A DNA stretch of 64,000 bases from Clostridia bacterium (GCA_017420755.1 JAFQOG010000023.1:1-64000), one strand, 5' to 3'. Counted from the first letter of the stretch, positions 44,600 through 53,585 are shown. Notes: a model not told the origin generated them from the letters alone. Numbers and translations are program-made.

Positions 44600-45952
44600 A
44601 TGAAAATTCAGTTGTCTGACCATTTTACATATAAAAGACTTTTGCGCTTTTCATTCCCTTCTATTATTATGATGATTTTCACATCTATTTATGGTGTTGT
44701 TGACGGTCTTTTTGTTTCCAATTTCATAAATGATGGTGGTGCTTCATTCGAGGCTGTTAACTTTATAATGCCATATCTTATGATTTTAGGTGTGGTTGGA
44801 TTTATGTTTGGCACAGGCGGTGGTGCTCTCATTGCAAAGCACTTAGGTATGGGCGAACGCGATAAAGCGAACTCTCTTTTCTCATTGTTCATTTATTTGC
44901 CCGCTATTTTGGGAGTTATTATTGCGATTATTGGATTATTTTTATTAAAGCCAATGGCTATTTTCTTGGGGGCTGAGGCCGGCTCGGAGATGCTCTCTCT
45001 TTCTTTGCGCTATGGTCAAATTTGCCTAATAGGATTACCATTTGCTATGCTACAAATGGAGTTCCAAGGACTATTTTCAACTGCCGAAAAGCCTAAGTTA
45101 GGCCTTATTTTCACTGTCGCCTCAGGTGTTACGAACATTATACTCGATGCTTTATTTATTGCCGGCTTTGGCTGGGGTGTCGAGGGCGCTGCTCTTGCTA
45201 CAATTTTAGGGCAGTTTGTTGGATTTATAGGTCCTATTATTTATTTTGCAAGACCTAATTCAAGTCTTTTGCGACTTACTAAATTCAAGTTTGATGGCCG
45301 TGCTGTATGGCAAGCCTGCTCAAACGGCTCAAGTGAGCTTATGTCAAATGTTTCAATGTCGCTTGTTGGTATGCTATACAATTTTCAGCTTATCAAATAC
45401 GCGCCAGATTTTGGCATTAAGGCTTATGGTGTTTTGATGTATGTCAACTTTATATTCATTTCTGTTTTTATTGGATATGTCGTTGCTGTTGCTCCTATTA
45501 TTAGCTATAATTTCGGCGCGCAAAACCACAAGGAGCTCAGAAATGTTTTCAAAAAAAGCCTTGTAATAATCGGCGTTCTTTCTCTTGTTATGTTTATATC
45601 CTCAGAGCTTCTTTCCGTTCCTATGGCAAGTATTTTTATAAGGTATGATGAAGCAACAAGACTTGAAACGATTAAAGCGTTCTTGATTTACTCGTTCTCG
45701 TTTTTGTTCGCCGGCTTTGCAATTTTTGGCTCATCTTTCTTTACTGCGCTTAATAACGGCCCTATTTCAGCGCTGATATCGTTTTTGAGAACCCTGCTTT
45801 TCCAGGTTATCGCTGTTCTTGTCCTGCCACTTCTCTTTCCAGATAACTTACAGGTTGTTGGTATTTGGCTCTCCGTTGTTGTCGCAGAATTCCTTGCGCT
45901 TATAATTACATTTGTTTTCATAATTGCCAAACGAAAAAAGTATCACTATTAG
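44600..45952 (+). CDS. MATE-family efflux transporter
   Basis: A 450-aa integral membrane protein with about 12 hydrophobic segments in two homologous halves. IYGVVDGLFVSNFI in the first helix and GTGGGALIAKHLG are typical of the clostridial MepA/DinF-like MATE group. Sodium- or proton-driven export of cationic compounds or drugs is expected. TAGGAGG precedes the ATG. Monocistronic and divergent to the HAD gene. Confidence 0.92.
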   Translation: MKIQLSDHFTYKRLLRFSFPSIIMMIFTSIYGVVDGLFVSNFINDGGASFEAVNFIMPYLMILGVVGFMFGTGGGALIAKHLGMGERDKANSLFSLFIYLPAILGVIIAIIGLFLLKPMAIFLGAEAGSEMLSLSLRYGQICLIGLPFAMLQMEFQGLFSTAEKPKLGLIFTVASGVTNIILDALFIAGFGWGVEGAALATILGQFVGFIGPIIYFARPNSSLLRLTKFKFDGRAVWQACSNGSSELMSNVSMSLVGMLYNFQLIKYAPDFGIKAYGVLMYVNFIFISVFIGYVVAVAPIISYNFGAQNHKELRNVFKKSLVIIGVLSLVMFISSELLSVPMASIFIRYDEATRLETIKAFLIYSFSFLFAGFAIFGSSFFTALNNGPISALISFLRTLLFQVIAVLVLPLLFPDNLQVVGIWLSVVVAEFLALIITFVFIIAKRKKYHY

Positions 45953-45988
45953 TTTTTTAATAATTTTCAAATTATTTGAAATTTACTA

Positions 45989-46017
45989 TTGACAAAACGA
46001 AAGTGCTTTGCTATAAT
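45989..46017 (+). promoter_or_regulatory. Promoter of tRNA-Pro
   Basis: TTGACA 45989-45994 and TATAAT 46012-46017, consensus hexamers with 17-nt spacing. Confidence 0.85.
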
Positions 46018-46028
46018 AGTATGGCAAT

Positions 46029-46104
46029 CGAGATGTAGCGCAGTTGGTAGCGCGCATGGTTTGGGACCATGATGCCGCAGGTTCGAATCCTGTCATCTCG
46101 ACCA
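46029..46104 (+). tRNA. tRNA-Pro (anticodon UGG)
   Basis: A 76-nt cloverleaf. The acceptor stem CGAGATG pairs with CATCTCG, the D arm is GCGCAGTTGGTAGCGC, the anticodon stem CATGG/CCATG encloses the loop TTTGGGA (anticodon TGG), and GGTTCGAATCC forms the T arm. CCA is encoded. UGG reads most proline codons. Confidence 0.96.
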
Positions 46105-46105
46105 T

Positions 46106-46145
46106 AAAAACGACTTACTCATTTGAGTAGGTCGTTTTTATTTTC
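46106..46145 (+). terminator. Terminator of tRNA-Pro
   Basis: AAAAACGAC-T-TACTC-ATTT-GAGTA-G-GTCGTTTTT followed by a T-rich tail. Confidence 0.85.
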
Positions 46146-46284
46146 TATGATGAACGAGGATTCGACCTTCCTTCAAGCCTTGCTTGAATCAGGTGCGCAA
46201 AATTGCCCTAAGGTGTGATAGCTTGCTAATCTAAGCCGTGGGCAATTCAACGGAACGCAGTGGAGTCATCCTGTCAGCCGACCA
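46131..46284. repeat. tRNA-tail-associated repeat, unit 1
   Basis: It opens with CGTTTTTATTTTCT, continues with GATTCGACCT, a short hairpin and ATCAGGT, then AGCTTGCTAAT, and ends in TCCTGTCAGCCGACCA (46269-46284), a slightly decayed copy of the tRNA-Pro 3' end. Unit 2 at 46347 has the same order of blocks. Confidence 0.6.
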
Positions 46285-46295
46285 TTTACTTTTCA

Positions 46296-46340
46296 AATCC
46301 CTCAGTCTGCAAAGCAGACAGCTCCCTTTACAAAGGAGCC
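46296..46340. repeat. Dispersed repeat A, copy 3
   Basis: AATCCCTCAGTC, stem TGCAAAGCA, GACAGCTCC and CTTTACAAAGGAGCC; lies between the two tRNA-tail repeat units. Confidence 0.8.
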
Positions 46341-46346
46341 TTTCGG

Positions 46347-46507
46347 GTATGCCGTTTTTATTTTCTCTGAGATGACGATTCGACCTGCCTTTGCGACTTG
46401 TCGCAAATCAGGTTCGCCTATCGACCAAGCCGAAAATAGCTTGCTGATTTGAGGCGTGGGAAGTGTTACGAGCAACATAGTTGCGATGCTTCCTGTCATC
46501 TCGACCA
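46347..46507. repeat. tRNA-tail-associated repeat, unit 2
   Basis: Same block order as unit 1 (CGTTTTTATTTTCT, GATTCGACCT, hairpin, ATCAGGT, AGCTTGCTGAT, GCGTGGGAA). It ends in TCCTGTCATCTCGACCA (46491-46507), a perfect 17-nt copy of the 3' end of the tRNA-Pro gene at 46088-46104. No gene is supported between 46105 and 46621. Confidence 0.65.
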
Positions 46508-46559
46508 CACGTCTCTAATTCGAACCACAGGGATTATGATGCCGAATTGGAGATTTGAA

Positions 46560-46592
46560 AAAAGACTACTCACACGAGTAGTCTTTTCGTTT
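46560..46592. terminator. Bidirectional terminator
   Basis: AAAAGACTACT-CACACG-AGTAGTCTTTT is a perfect 11-bp stem; on the minus strand it ends the ARH-fold gene transcript. Confidence 0.8.
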
Positions 46593-46621
46593 TAATATAA
46601 TATTTCAGCTTGAAAAAGCCT

Positions 46622-48175
46622 TTATTTCGCAAAAAAGCTTACTTTAAACAAATTCATGCTTGCATGGCCTTCCATATATATGTCAAAAACAACATCGAAT
46701 TTATCCCCTTCAACCTGCTTGGGCAAAATGTGGAAGGTCTTTTCAATCATATCGCCGTTGCAATTGCTCAAAGGCATAGTGGAAACCTTTTCTTTTATTT
46801 CTACTCCATCAGACGTATATGCACGAATGGTAAGCCAATGTTGTATTTTCGACTCTCCATTGTCATAGATTTTCAATTTGATAGTTGTTTCCTTTCCGTT
46901 TTCAAAAAAGAAATCGTTTTCATAAATTGCTTGCATTTTAAAAAGAGAAAACTCTTTGAAAATAGAATAATGAGGCAAGCTCATTAGCTCTGTCGTACTA
47001 AAATATTCGCTTTCTCTATTGCCAAATGCGCCCCTGTAATAAAGCTCATCGGCATCCTTACAATAAAAATTGTCAATTGGAAACACCTCTAAGCCATCGT
47101 CTGTTATATCGTATGTGTCAGCACTCAACATTTTAGGTATGCATCGAATAATCTCATCCGTCATTTCCTGTGTAGAATGAGGCAAAAAGAATGGCATATT
47201 CATCGTCATTCCGAAATCAAGCGTATTAAGCGATGCTGTAATAATCACGTCGTTTATTGGCTTTATCCATTTTTCGGGAAGCTGAGAATTTCCAAGAATA
47301 ATACCCATTGTCGCCGCCAAGCTTCCAGCTGTGCAATCGGCATCTTCGCCACAATTAACAGCAAGAAGCATACTCTTGCCAAAATCCCCCTCGCCATACA
47401 GCAAGCCCATAATGGCGATTGCTATATTCTGTGGAGCATCAAATCCAGCAGGGGCAGGATTATATTGTTTTAGCTTGATATCCTTTAGCTTTGTATGCTG
47501 ATACGAAAAAGCACCAGCAACCTCTTTAAAAATAACGTCTCTTGTTTGCTCATATGTCTTTCCACTCTCATAGCAATTTATGACTAGAGTAATTCCCTTG
47601 TGAAGAGCACTTGTCTTGGGAATATAACTAAGTCCAATATCAATGAGCTTCCTTATGTCACTTTCTACAAAAGCAGAGCTTTGCACGGCAGCCCAAAACA
47701 CCTCGCCATATGTTCCCTCATCTGCGTGGTCGATTGAAGAATCAAAATATGCGTAGCGAGTTGCAATTTCAGGGTGACCTGGACAAAGACATGCCCAAAT
47801 TTCACTGCGAATAAATGAGCCGCAGCTGTCTTTATAGCTATTGAAGTGATAGCCTGATATTGGAGTGGGAATACCACGTCTTAAATTTGATTTACCAACC
47901 CCATACTCTGCCCAACTCGGATTGACAAATATATTATAATATTCTGCCAAGATTTCCGAATTCACGCACCTTCCAAATCTTCTTACAGCGTTCAAGGAAG
48001 AAATCTGCAAGTCTAAATCATCATTAGGCTGGGGATTGCTTTCAATATTCGGTTGAATAAAATATTCAATGTCAAAAAATCCATTCTTTCCTTCGAGAGG
48101 AGCACCAAGTGTTCCACCTACGTTTTTACCATTAAAGCAACCGAGTATTTTATCCCTTAAAATCTTTTTGTCCAT
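46622..48175 (-). CDS. ADP-ribosylglycohydrolase-fold protein with C-terminal beta domain (517 aa)
   Basis: Second ARH-superfamily protein. The fold starts at once (ILGCFNGKNVGGTLGAPLEGK), with metal ligands NDD (51-53) and CGEDADCTAG (D278, D280); as in the 461-aa paralogue a Cys follows where most ARH enzymes have Thr. Residues from about 395 to 517 form an extra beta-rich domain (KLKIYDNGESKIQHWLTIR), perhaps a carbohydrate-binding sandwich. It diverges from the beta-helix protein gene, mirroring the arrangement at 2097/3627. A role in glycan or glycoside metabolism is inferred. Own promoter and terminator. Confidence 0.8.
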   Translation of the reverse strand: MDKKILRDKILGCFNGKNVGGTLGAPLEGKNGFFDIEYFIQPNIESNPQPNDDLDLQISSLNAVRRFGRCVNSEILAEYYNIFVNPSWAEYGVGKSNLRRGIPTPISGYHFNSYKDSCGSFIRSEIWACLCPGHPEIATRYAYFDSSIDHADEGTYGEVFWAAVQSSAFVESDIRKLIDIGLSYIPKTSALHKGITLVINCYESGKTYEQTRDVIFKEVAGAFSYQHTKLKDIKLKQYNPAPAGFDAPQNIAIAIMGLLYGEGDFGKSMLLAVNCGEDADCTAGSLAATMGIILGNSQLPEKWIKPINDVIITASLNTLDFGMTMNMPFFLPHSTQEMTDEIIRCIPKMLSADTYDITDDGLEVFPIDNFYCKDADELYYRGAFGNRESEYFSTTELMSLPHYSIFKEFSLFKMQAIYENDFFFENGKETTIKLKIYDNGESKIQHWLTIRAYTSDGVEIKEKVSTMPLSNCNGDMIEKTFHILPKQVEGDKFDVVFDIYMEGHASMNLFKVSFFAK

Positions 48176-48205
48176 ACTTTCCTCTTCTCTGTTTATATTG
48201 ATTTG

Positions 48206-48234
48206 ATTATATCACGAAATCTATCATATGTCAA
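48206..48234 (-). promoter_or_regulatory. Promoter of the 517-aa ARH-fold gene
   Basis: Minus-strand TTGACA (48234-48229) and TATAAT (48211-48206), 17-nt spacer. Confidence 0.8.
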
Positions 48235-48280
48235 TCTTGGCAAATTGTTGGGAAAAGCAAATAATATTTGCTATACATAA

Positions 48281-48309
48281 TTGACTTCATTTACTTTTCA
48301 AGGTATAAT
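48281..48309 (+). promoter_or_regulatory. Promoter of the beta-helix protein gene
   Basis: TTGACT 48281-48286 and TATAAT 48304-48309, 17-nt spacer. Confidence 0.75.
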
Positions 48310-48335
48310 TAAGAAAAACGCTTTTGAGGTGGATT

Positions 48336-50669
48336 ATGTTTTATACCTATTTAACGCAAAACGAGGGGAAATATGGCTTTGGTGTCTCTTCTGAGCTTCT
48401 TTATAAGAAACTGCCGATTGGTCTTTGCTATTTTGAGGTGTTTGAGGACAAAAAAGAGGCTAAAAGTCGCGAGGAGTGTCTAAAAAAGCTGTCTTACAAA
48501 AAGCTTTCCGCTTTGATTTGTAGCAAAAAGGGCGTGGGCTTTACCTGTCATAAAGAGGGCGAAAAAACGATTATTTCTCTAAAAAATGGTATTTACAATC
48601 TAACAAGCGCGATTTTAGTTAAGGGCGAAAATATCGAGATTCGAGGAGAAAACAACACCACTATACAAGGCTCTATCAAAATTGATGGCTGGGTAGATGA
48701 GGGTAATGGCATATTCTCTGCAAGCACGAAATATGATGCTGATGCGCTTTATATAAACGGCGAAAAATACCAAATGGCACGCTTCCCTAAATATAATCCT
48801 AATATAAAAATTTTCGGTGGTTTTTCAAGAGACGTTTTGTCGCGAGCTAAGGCTGACGAATGGAAAAATCCACGTGGTGCTTACATACACGCAATGCACC
48901 TGCACAATTGGGGTGGCTTTTCCTATGAGGTAACTGGCAAGGATGAAAACGGAAGCCTTACCTACATTGGTGGATGGCAAAATAACAGGCAAATGGGTAT
49001 GCACTCCGATTTTAAGTACATAGAAAACGTGCGTGAGGAGATGACTCTGCCTGGGGAATGGTATTTTGATAAGGAAAATGGACGTGTTTATGTTATTTTA
49101 AAAGAGGGACATAGCTTAGATAGTGCTGAAATTTGCGTAAATTCAAGCTTTTTTGTATTTAAGAATTGTAAAAACGTAACCGTTGAAAATATAAAATTTA
49201 GACGTGCGAAAAGAACCTTTATGTTAACAAACGAGCCACTTTTACGAAGTGACTGGACCATATATAGAGGTGGTGCGATTTATTTTACAAATTCAAGTGA
49301 CTCATCAGTTTCTAAATGCTCATTTTTTGATATTGGTACAAATGGCGTTTTCGTCGATGGCAAAAACAAAAATATCACGATTTCAAAATGTCATTTTTGC
49401 GACCTTGGAGCTAGTGGTGTTTGCTTTGTTGGTAAGCCAAGCTCGGTAAGGAATCCATTATTTGATGCCACAACGAGTCAAAGCTTTCTTGAAATAGACA
49501 AAAAAAGAGGTCCAAAAAGCAACGAATATCCTAAGAACTGCTCCGTTGAAGATTGCTTGATTGAGCACGTTGGTATAGTTGAAAAGCAGGCGACTGGTGT
49601 TGAGATTTCTATGTCTTATGGTATTAGTGTCATTGACACAAGCATTTATGATGCGTCCCGTGCAGGAATAAACATTTCTGAGGGTACGTTTGGTGGTCAT
49701 ATAATTGACGGATGCGATGTTTTTGACACGGTTAAGGAAACGGGTGACCACGGTAGCTTTAACTCATGGGGTAGAGACAGATTCTGGCATCTTAGTGACT
49801 TAGCGCAGAATGAAATTTACAAGTATGCAAAGCTTGACAGTCTTGGCAAAACGATTATACGAAACTCAAGATTCCGTTGTGACAGAGGCTGGGATATTGA
49901 CCTTGACGATGGCTCATCAAATTATGAAATTTACAATAATTTATGCTTAAATGGTGGTATAAAGCTACGCGAGGGCTTTAACCGACATGTTCATAACAAT
50001 ATAACGGTAAACAACTCTGTGCATTTGCATGTTTGGTATGAAAACAGCGGGGACGTGGTTGAAAATAACATTATTTTCACGGAATATCAACCGATTATGA
50101 TGGAACATGGCTTTGGAAAAAGCATTAATTTCAATGTTTTACATTCAAAAAATACCAAGGGTATTAAAAAAGCACATGAGCTTGAAAAAATCACAGGTAT
50201 GGACAAGGGCTCAGTTAAAACAAGGTGCATTTTTAAAGATGTAAGGCACGGCGACTACAGGCTGATTTCTCCCAAAGTTAGTGGCTTTGAAGATTTTCCT
50301 TGTGAGTTTGGTGTAAGGTATGAGCCACTTAAAAGGCTTGCTAAGTCTCCCCTTTTACCCAAAATCAATCAAAGACAAAAAAAGAACAAGTCAAATATCA
50401 TTACTCTATTTGATATGAGGCTTAAAAACATTGAAACCGACGGTGAAATGACAGTATTTGCAACGGCAGGTCATAACGGTGTTCTTGTCTTGGACGTTGA
50501 CCAATTTGCAGGGGCATCGGCAAAAGGTATTCTGCCCTGTGATGTAATCGTTGCGCTTGGTGACAAAGAGGTAAACTCTCTTTTAGACCTTGAGGGAATT
50601 ACGAAGGGTGAATTTCTTTCATCAAAAATTACTGTATGGCGCGCGCCTTCACGTATAGTTTTAAATTAA
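48336..50669 (+). CDS. Degenerate GIY-YIG head, right-handed beta-helix and PDZ-like tail
   Basis: A 777-aa three-part protein with no signal peptide. Residues 1-66 resemble the small UPF0213-type GIY-YIG domain (FYTYLTQNEGKYGFG, then GLCYFEVFEDKKEAKSRE and LKKLSYKKLSALI), but the middle with the catalytic Arg is deleted. Residues 75-690 form a right-handed parallel beta-helix typical of polysaccharide lyases and GH28-like enzymes (VTVENIKFRRA, ITISKCHFCDLG, SVIDTSIYDASRAGINIS, IYNNLCLNGG). The last 75 residues look like a PDZ domain (GVLVLDVDQFAGASAKGIL, CDVIVALGD). ATG 48336 is preceded by GAGGTGG. Probable cytoplasmic glycan-active enzyme; substrate unknown. Confidence 0.75.
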   Translation: MFYTYLTQNEGKYGFGVSSELLYKKLPIGLCYFEVFEDKKEAKSREECLKKLSYKKLSALICSKKGVGFTCHKEGEKTIISLKNGIYNLTSAILVKGENIEIRGENNTTIQGSIKIDGWVDEGNGIFSASTKYDADALYINGEKYQMARFPKYNPNIKIFGGFSRDVLSRAKADEWKNPRGAYIHAMHLHNWGGFSYEVTGKDENGSLTYIGGWQNNRQMGMHSDFKYIENVREEMTLPGEWYFDKENGRVYVILKEGHSLDSAEICVNSSFFVFKNCKNVTVENIKFRRAKRTFMLTNEPLLRSDWTIYRGGAIYFTNSSDSSVSKCSFFDIGTNGVFVDGKNKNITISKCHFCDLGASGVCFVGKPSSVRNPLFDATTSQSFLEIDKKRGPKSNEYPKNCSVEDCLIEHVGIVEKQATGVEISMSYGISVIDTSIYDASRAGINISEGTFGGHIIDGCDVFDTVKETGDHGSFNSWGRDRFWHLSDLAQNEIYKYAKLDSLGKTIIRNSRFRCDRGWDIDLDDGSSNYEIYNNLCLNGGIKLREGFNRHVHNNITVNNSVHLHVWYENSGDVVENNIIFTEYQPIMMEHGFGKSINFNVLHSKNTKGIKKAHELEKITGMDKGSVKTRCIFKDVRHGDYRLISPKVSGFEDFPCEFGVRYEPLKRLAKSPLLPKINQRQKKNKSNIITLFDMRLKNIETDGEMTVFATAGHNGVLVLDVDQFAGASAKGILPCDVIVALGDKEVNSLLDLEGITKGEFLSSKITVWRAPSRIVLN

Positions 50670-50673
50670 AATA

Positions 50674-50709
50674 AAAAAGGGATGCTGATTATTGAGCAGT
50701 CCCTTTTTG
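50674..50709 (+). terminator. Terminator of the beta-helix protein gene
   Basis: AAAAAGGGA-TGCT...AGCA-GTCCCTTTTT, a stem with a T-tract on the plus strand. Confidence 0.75.
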
Positions 50710-50827
50710 TTGTTTGAAGAATAATAGTAAAAACGGAATCGCGAAATGAAGCGGCTTTTCCCTAACATTGTGTATAAATTTTACTTTCCTTGAATAAAAT
50801 TACACAAGTAATTATTCGAGGTGAGAT

Positions 50828-51355
50828 ATGAAGAAACGTTCGATTGGACTTTGGCAGCTAATGGGGTTTGCCGTGGCATCCTTTGGTGGAACAATTTTGC
50901 ACTTTTTATATGATTGGCTTGGCAAAGTTGTTTGGATTGCTCCATTTTCAGGTGTGAATGAATCAACTTGGGAGCATATGAAGCTTCTCTTTTGGCCAAC
51001 ATTTCTTTTTGCTATCCTTCAAAGCTTTTTCTTTTACGACCGACGGGACTTTTGGTGTATAAAGCTACGGGGAATTATACTTGGACTTATTATGATTCCC
51101 ATAATTTTTTATACATATAACGGTGTAATTGGACACTCACCCGACTGGATAAACATTGCTATTTTCTTTATCTCTCTGATTATTAGCTATGCTTATGAAA
51201 TGCGAGAACTAAAAAAAGAAACCGTGCGCAATTGCTCACCAAAATTAGCTCTTATTATACTATCTATAATCGCTGTTTTATTTGTAGTATTTACATTTTT
51301 TACCCCTCAAATTAACATTTTTAAAGACCCTTTAACTCTGACATATGGAATATAG
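50828..51355 (+). CDS. Small integral membrane protein (DUF6512-like)
   Basis: A 175-aa protein with about five membrane segments. The opening (GFAVASFGGTILHFLYDW, then FSGVNESTWEHMKLLFWP) matches, as far as I recall, the family DUF6512 of Firmicutes; no function is known. The conserved NESTWEH motif faces a loop after the first helix. GAGGTGAG precedes the ATG. It lies alone between two terminators within the second glycan cluster. Confidence 0.7.
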   Translation: MKKRSIGLWQLMGFAVASFGGTILHFLYDWLGKVVWIAPFSGVNESTWEHMKLLFWPTFLFAILQSFFFYDRRDFWCIKLRGIILGLIMIPIIFYTYNGVIGHSPDWINIAIFFISLIISYAYEMRELKKETVRNCSPKLALIILSIIAVLFVVFTFFTPQINIFKDPLTLTYGI

Positions 51356-51396
51356 AAAAAACCGATGAGCTTTAACTCATCGGTTTTTAATTTTTG
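51356..51396 (+). terminator. Terminator of the DUF6512-like gene
   Basis: AAAAACCGATGAG-CTTTAA-CTCATCGGTTTTT with a T-rich tail. Confidence 0.85.
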
Positions 51397-51432
51397 AACC
51401 TTTGAATTTTTCCTATCTTTTTATTTTGCTTA

Positions 51433-51461
51433 TTGAATACCGACTTTTTTTATTGTATAAT
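51433..51461 (+). promoter_or_regulatory. Promoter of the DUF6259-like gene
   Basis: TTGAAT 51433-51438 and TATAAT 51456-51461, 17-nt spacer. Confidence 0.75.
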
Positions 51462-51498
51462 AAAAATGTATAAGTTTATCACTTTTAGGAGATAATAA

Positions 51499-53556
51499 AT
51501 GTTCAAAATTTGTAAAAACAATATTGAAGCCCTTTTAGACGAAGAAAAGGGTACACTTTCTTTAATAAAATTAGGCACTCATACCATTTCTTCTCCTTGC
51601 TCTAAGATTTTTGTGGCGAGGCTAAGAAACAAGGCGGGGGAATGCTTCTACATTGATTCAACCAAAGCAAAAAAAGTGTCGTTGGTTGATAAAAGCATCT
51701 TTTATACCGCCTATGAAGAGCCTTTTTCTTCTGTTGCTGTCAAGGTTAATTTTAACATTGATTCTTTCATTTCTTGGCGAATTGAAGTTGAGAATATACC
51801 AAATGAATATGCACTTGAATGGGTGGAGTTCCCTAAAATATGCTTACCAAGGCTGGTAGACAACGACCCAAATGGCGGAAAAATTTTGTTTTCTTACGAT
51901 GAGGGTATGCTCCTTTCTGACGAAACTGCATTACCACGATATGAGCCTGAATTTCCTATGTCGGGTGCATATTTTATTTTTCCAAATATGGTTTCATCCC
52001 AGTTTTTAGCTTATTTGTTCGATGATGTTGGCTTATATATTGGTGCACACGACAAAGAAAGAGGCTTTAAGGGCATTGATTTTTATCAGCTCGATGACTG
52101 TGTTGCCTTGCAAATACGCCTTTACTCTGGCGTTGACTATGGCGAAGACTACAAGCAAAACTTCCCTATTGTCTGGAAAAGCTGTGGTGCTGGTTGGAAA
52201 AGCGCTGCCGAAATATATAGAAAATGGTTTGAAAACAATTTACCCGAGAACCTTGTGCCATTGCCACAAAACAAAAAGCTTCCAGAGTGGTATAAGGGCT
52301 CACCCTTAATTGTTACCTACCCTGTTCGTGGAATGCACGACACTGACAGTATGGAGCCAAATGCACTATTTCCATACACAAATGCTCTTCCTCATTTAAA
52401 TAAAATAAAGGAAGCAACCAACGCGCAAATTATGGCACTTTTGATGCATTGGGAGGGTACAGCCCCATGGGCGCCTCCTTACGTTTGGCCTCCATTCGGT
52501 GGTGAAGACGAGTTCAATAGATTTAAAGATATTCTACATAGTAATGGTGATTTATTCGGTGTATATTGCTCCGGCTTTGGCTACACCCTAAGAAGCACAC
52601 TGATTGAAAGCTATAACTGTGAAGAAAAAATAAAGAATGAGGATGTTTTAAGTGGTGTATGCCACTCACCTGCAAATAAGGCTGAGCTTGGAAGAACATG
52701 TACGCCTTATCAGCGATACGGCTACGATATTTGCCCTGCATCAAAGCGTGGACAAGAATTACTTGACGAGGGATTTTCGCCTGTATTTAATAGTGGCGTT
52801 GACTATGCACAAATACTTGACCAAAACCATGGTGGCGGTCAATATATGTGTTATGCAAGAAGCCATAACCACCCACCTATGCCAGGGGAGTGGATGACAA
52901 AGAATATGCAAAATCTTCTTGAAGAATGGAACAAAAAAGCACCGAATATGCTTTTTGGTTGTGAAAGTGCTGCTGCTGAGCCATTCATAGGCAATCTTTT
53001 AATGAGCGACAATAGATTTGAATTAAATTATCCCTTTGGTGAGGTTGTTCCTCTCTACGCATATATCTATCACGAATATGTAAGAAACTTTATGGGCAAC
53101 CAATGCGGTTGTCCCTTTGAGCCAACTATAGACACGCTTCGCTATCGCCTTGCTTATTCGTTTTCTATTGGTGATATTATGACGCTTGTTTTATCTCCTA
53201 ATGGTGAACTTATGTCGCATTGGAGCACCCGAGATTTTAGCATGCCTCCAAGCATGGAAAAAACGCTTCTTTTCATAAAAAATATGGTGAGCTTTTATAA
53301 TAATGGTGCAAAAGAATACCTTTATGGTGGCAAAATGATAAATGCCCAAGAGGTAAAGTGTGAAAAAATAACGATTCCTATGGTAAGAGGACGAAAGGAA
53401 ATCACCTTGCCGCGTCTTCTCTCTTCTACTTGGGAGGCAAAGGATGGAAAAACAGCTTATATTATCGTTAACCCTGAGGAGCAACCCATCTCATTCTCGC
53501 TAAATAACGAGATGTACGAGGTCCCTGCCCTTGATGCAGTTTTGATTATAAGATAA
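51499..53556 (+). CDS. DUF6259-like putative glycoside hydrolase
   Basis: A 685-aa protein without signal peptide. Residues 1-230 form a beta-sandwich (FSYDEGMLLSDETALPRY region), then a TIM-barrel-like part begins with EIYRKWFENNLPE and PEWYKGSPLIVTYPVRG, followed by MALLMHWEGTAPWAPPYVWPP and FGGEDEF, a pattern I associate with DUF6259 proteins of the GH36/GH31-like superfamily. C-terminal residues form a small beta domain. Catalytic residues are not assigned; acidic candidates are in GCESAAAEPF and GVDYAQILDQNHGG. Likely hydrolyses an oligosaccharide made available by the neighbouring glycan genes. AGGAGA precedes the ATG. Confidence 0.6.
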   Translation: MFKICKNNIEALLDEEKGTLSLIKLGTHTISSPCSKIFVARLRNKAGECFYIDSTKAKKVSLVDKSIFYTAYEEPFSSVAVKVNFNIDSFISWRIEVENIPNEYALEWVEFPKICLPRLVDNDPNGGKILFSYDEGMLLSDETALPRYEPEFPMSGAYFIFPNMVSSQFLAYLFDDVGLYIGAHDKERGFKGIDFYQLDDCVALQIRLYSGVDYGEDYKQNFPIVWKSCGAGWKSAAEIYRKWFENNLPENLVPLPQNKKLPEWYKGSPLIVTYPVRGMHDTDSMEPNALFPYTNALPHLNKIKEATNAQIMALLMHWEGTAPWAPPYVWPPFGGEDEFNRFKDILHSNGDLFGVYCSGFGYTLRSTLIESYNCEEKIKNEDVLSGVCHSPANKAELGRTCTPYQRYGYDICPASKRGQELLDEGFSPVFNSGVDYAQILDQNHGGGQYMCYARSHNHPPMPGEWMTKNMQNLLEEWNKKAPNMLFGCESAAAEPFIGNLLMSDNRFELNYPFGEVVPLYAYIYHEYVRNFMGNQCGCPFEPTIDTLRYRLAYSFSIGDIMTLVLSPNGELMSHWSTRDFSMPPSMEKTLLFIKNMVSFYNNGAKEYLYGGKMINAQEVKCEKITIPMVRGRKEITLPRLLSSTWEAKDGKTAYIIVNPEEQPISFSLNNEMYEVPALDAVLIIR

Positions 53557-53585
53557 AAACGAGTGCAAAACGCACTCGTTTTTCT
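53553..53585. terminator. Bidirectional terminator
   Basis: AAAAACGAGTGC-AAAA-CGCACTCGTTTTT between converging genes. Confidence 0.85.

Noticed and set aside
46302..46508. Minus-strand frame over the tRNA-tail repeat
   Set aside because: Composed of repeat A and the tRNA 3'-tail copy; not a credible protein.
46508..46560. Second, decayed tRNA-Pro gene after repeat unit 2
   Set aside because: GGGATTATGATGCCG resembles the tRNA between anticodon and variable loop, but no acceptor, D or T stem can be formed.
48336..48533. Active GIY-YIG endonuclease domain
   Set aside because: The domain resemblance is good at both ends, but the catalytic Arg stretch is missing, so nuclease activity is not claimed.
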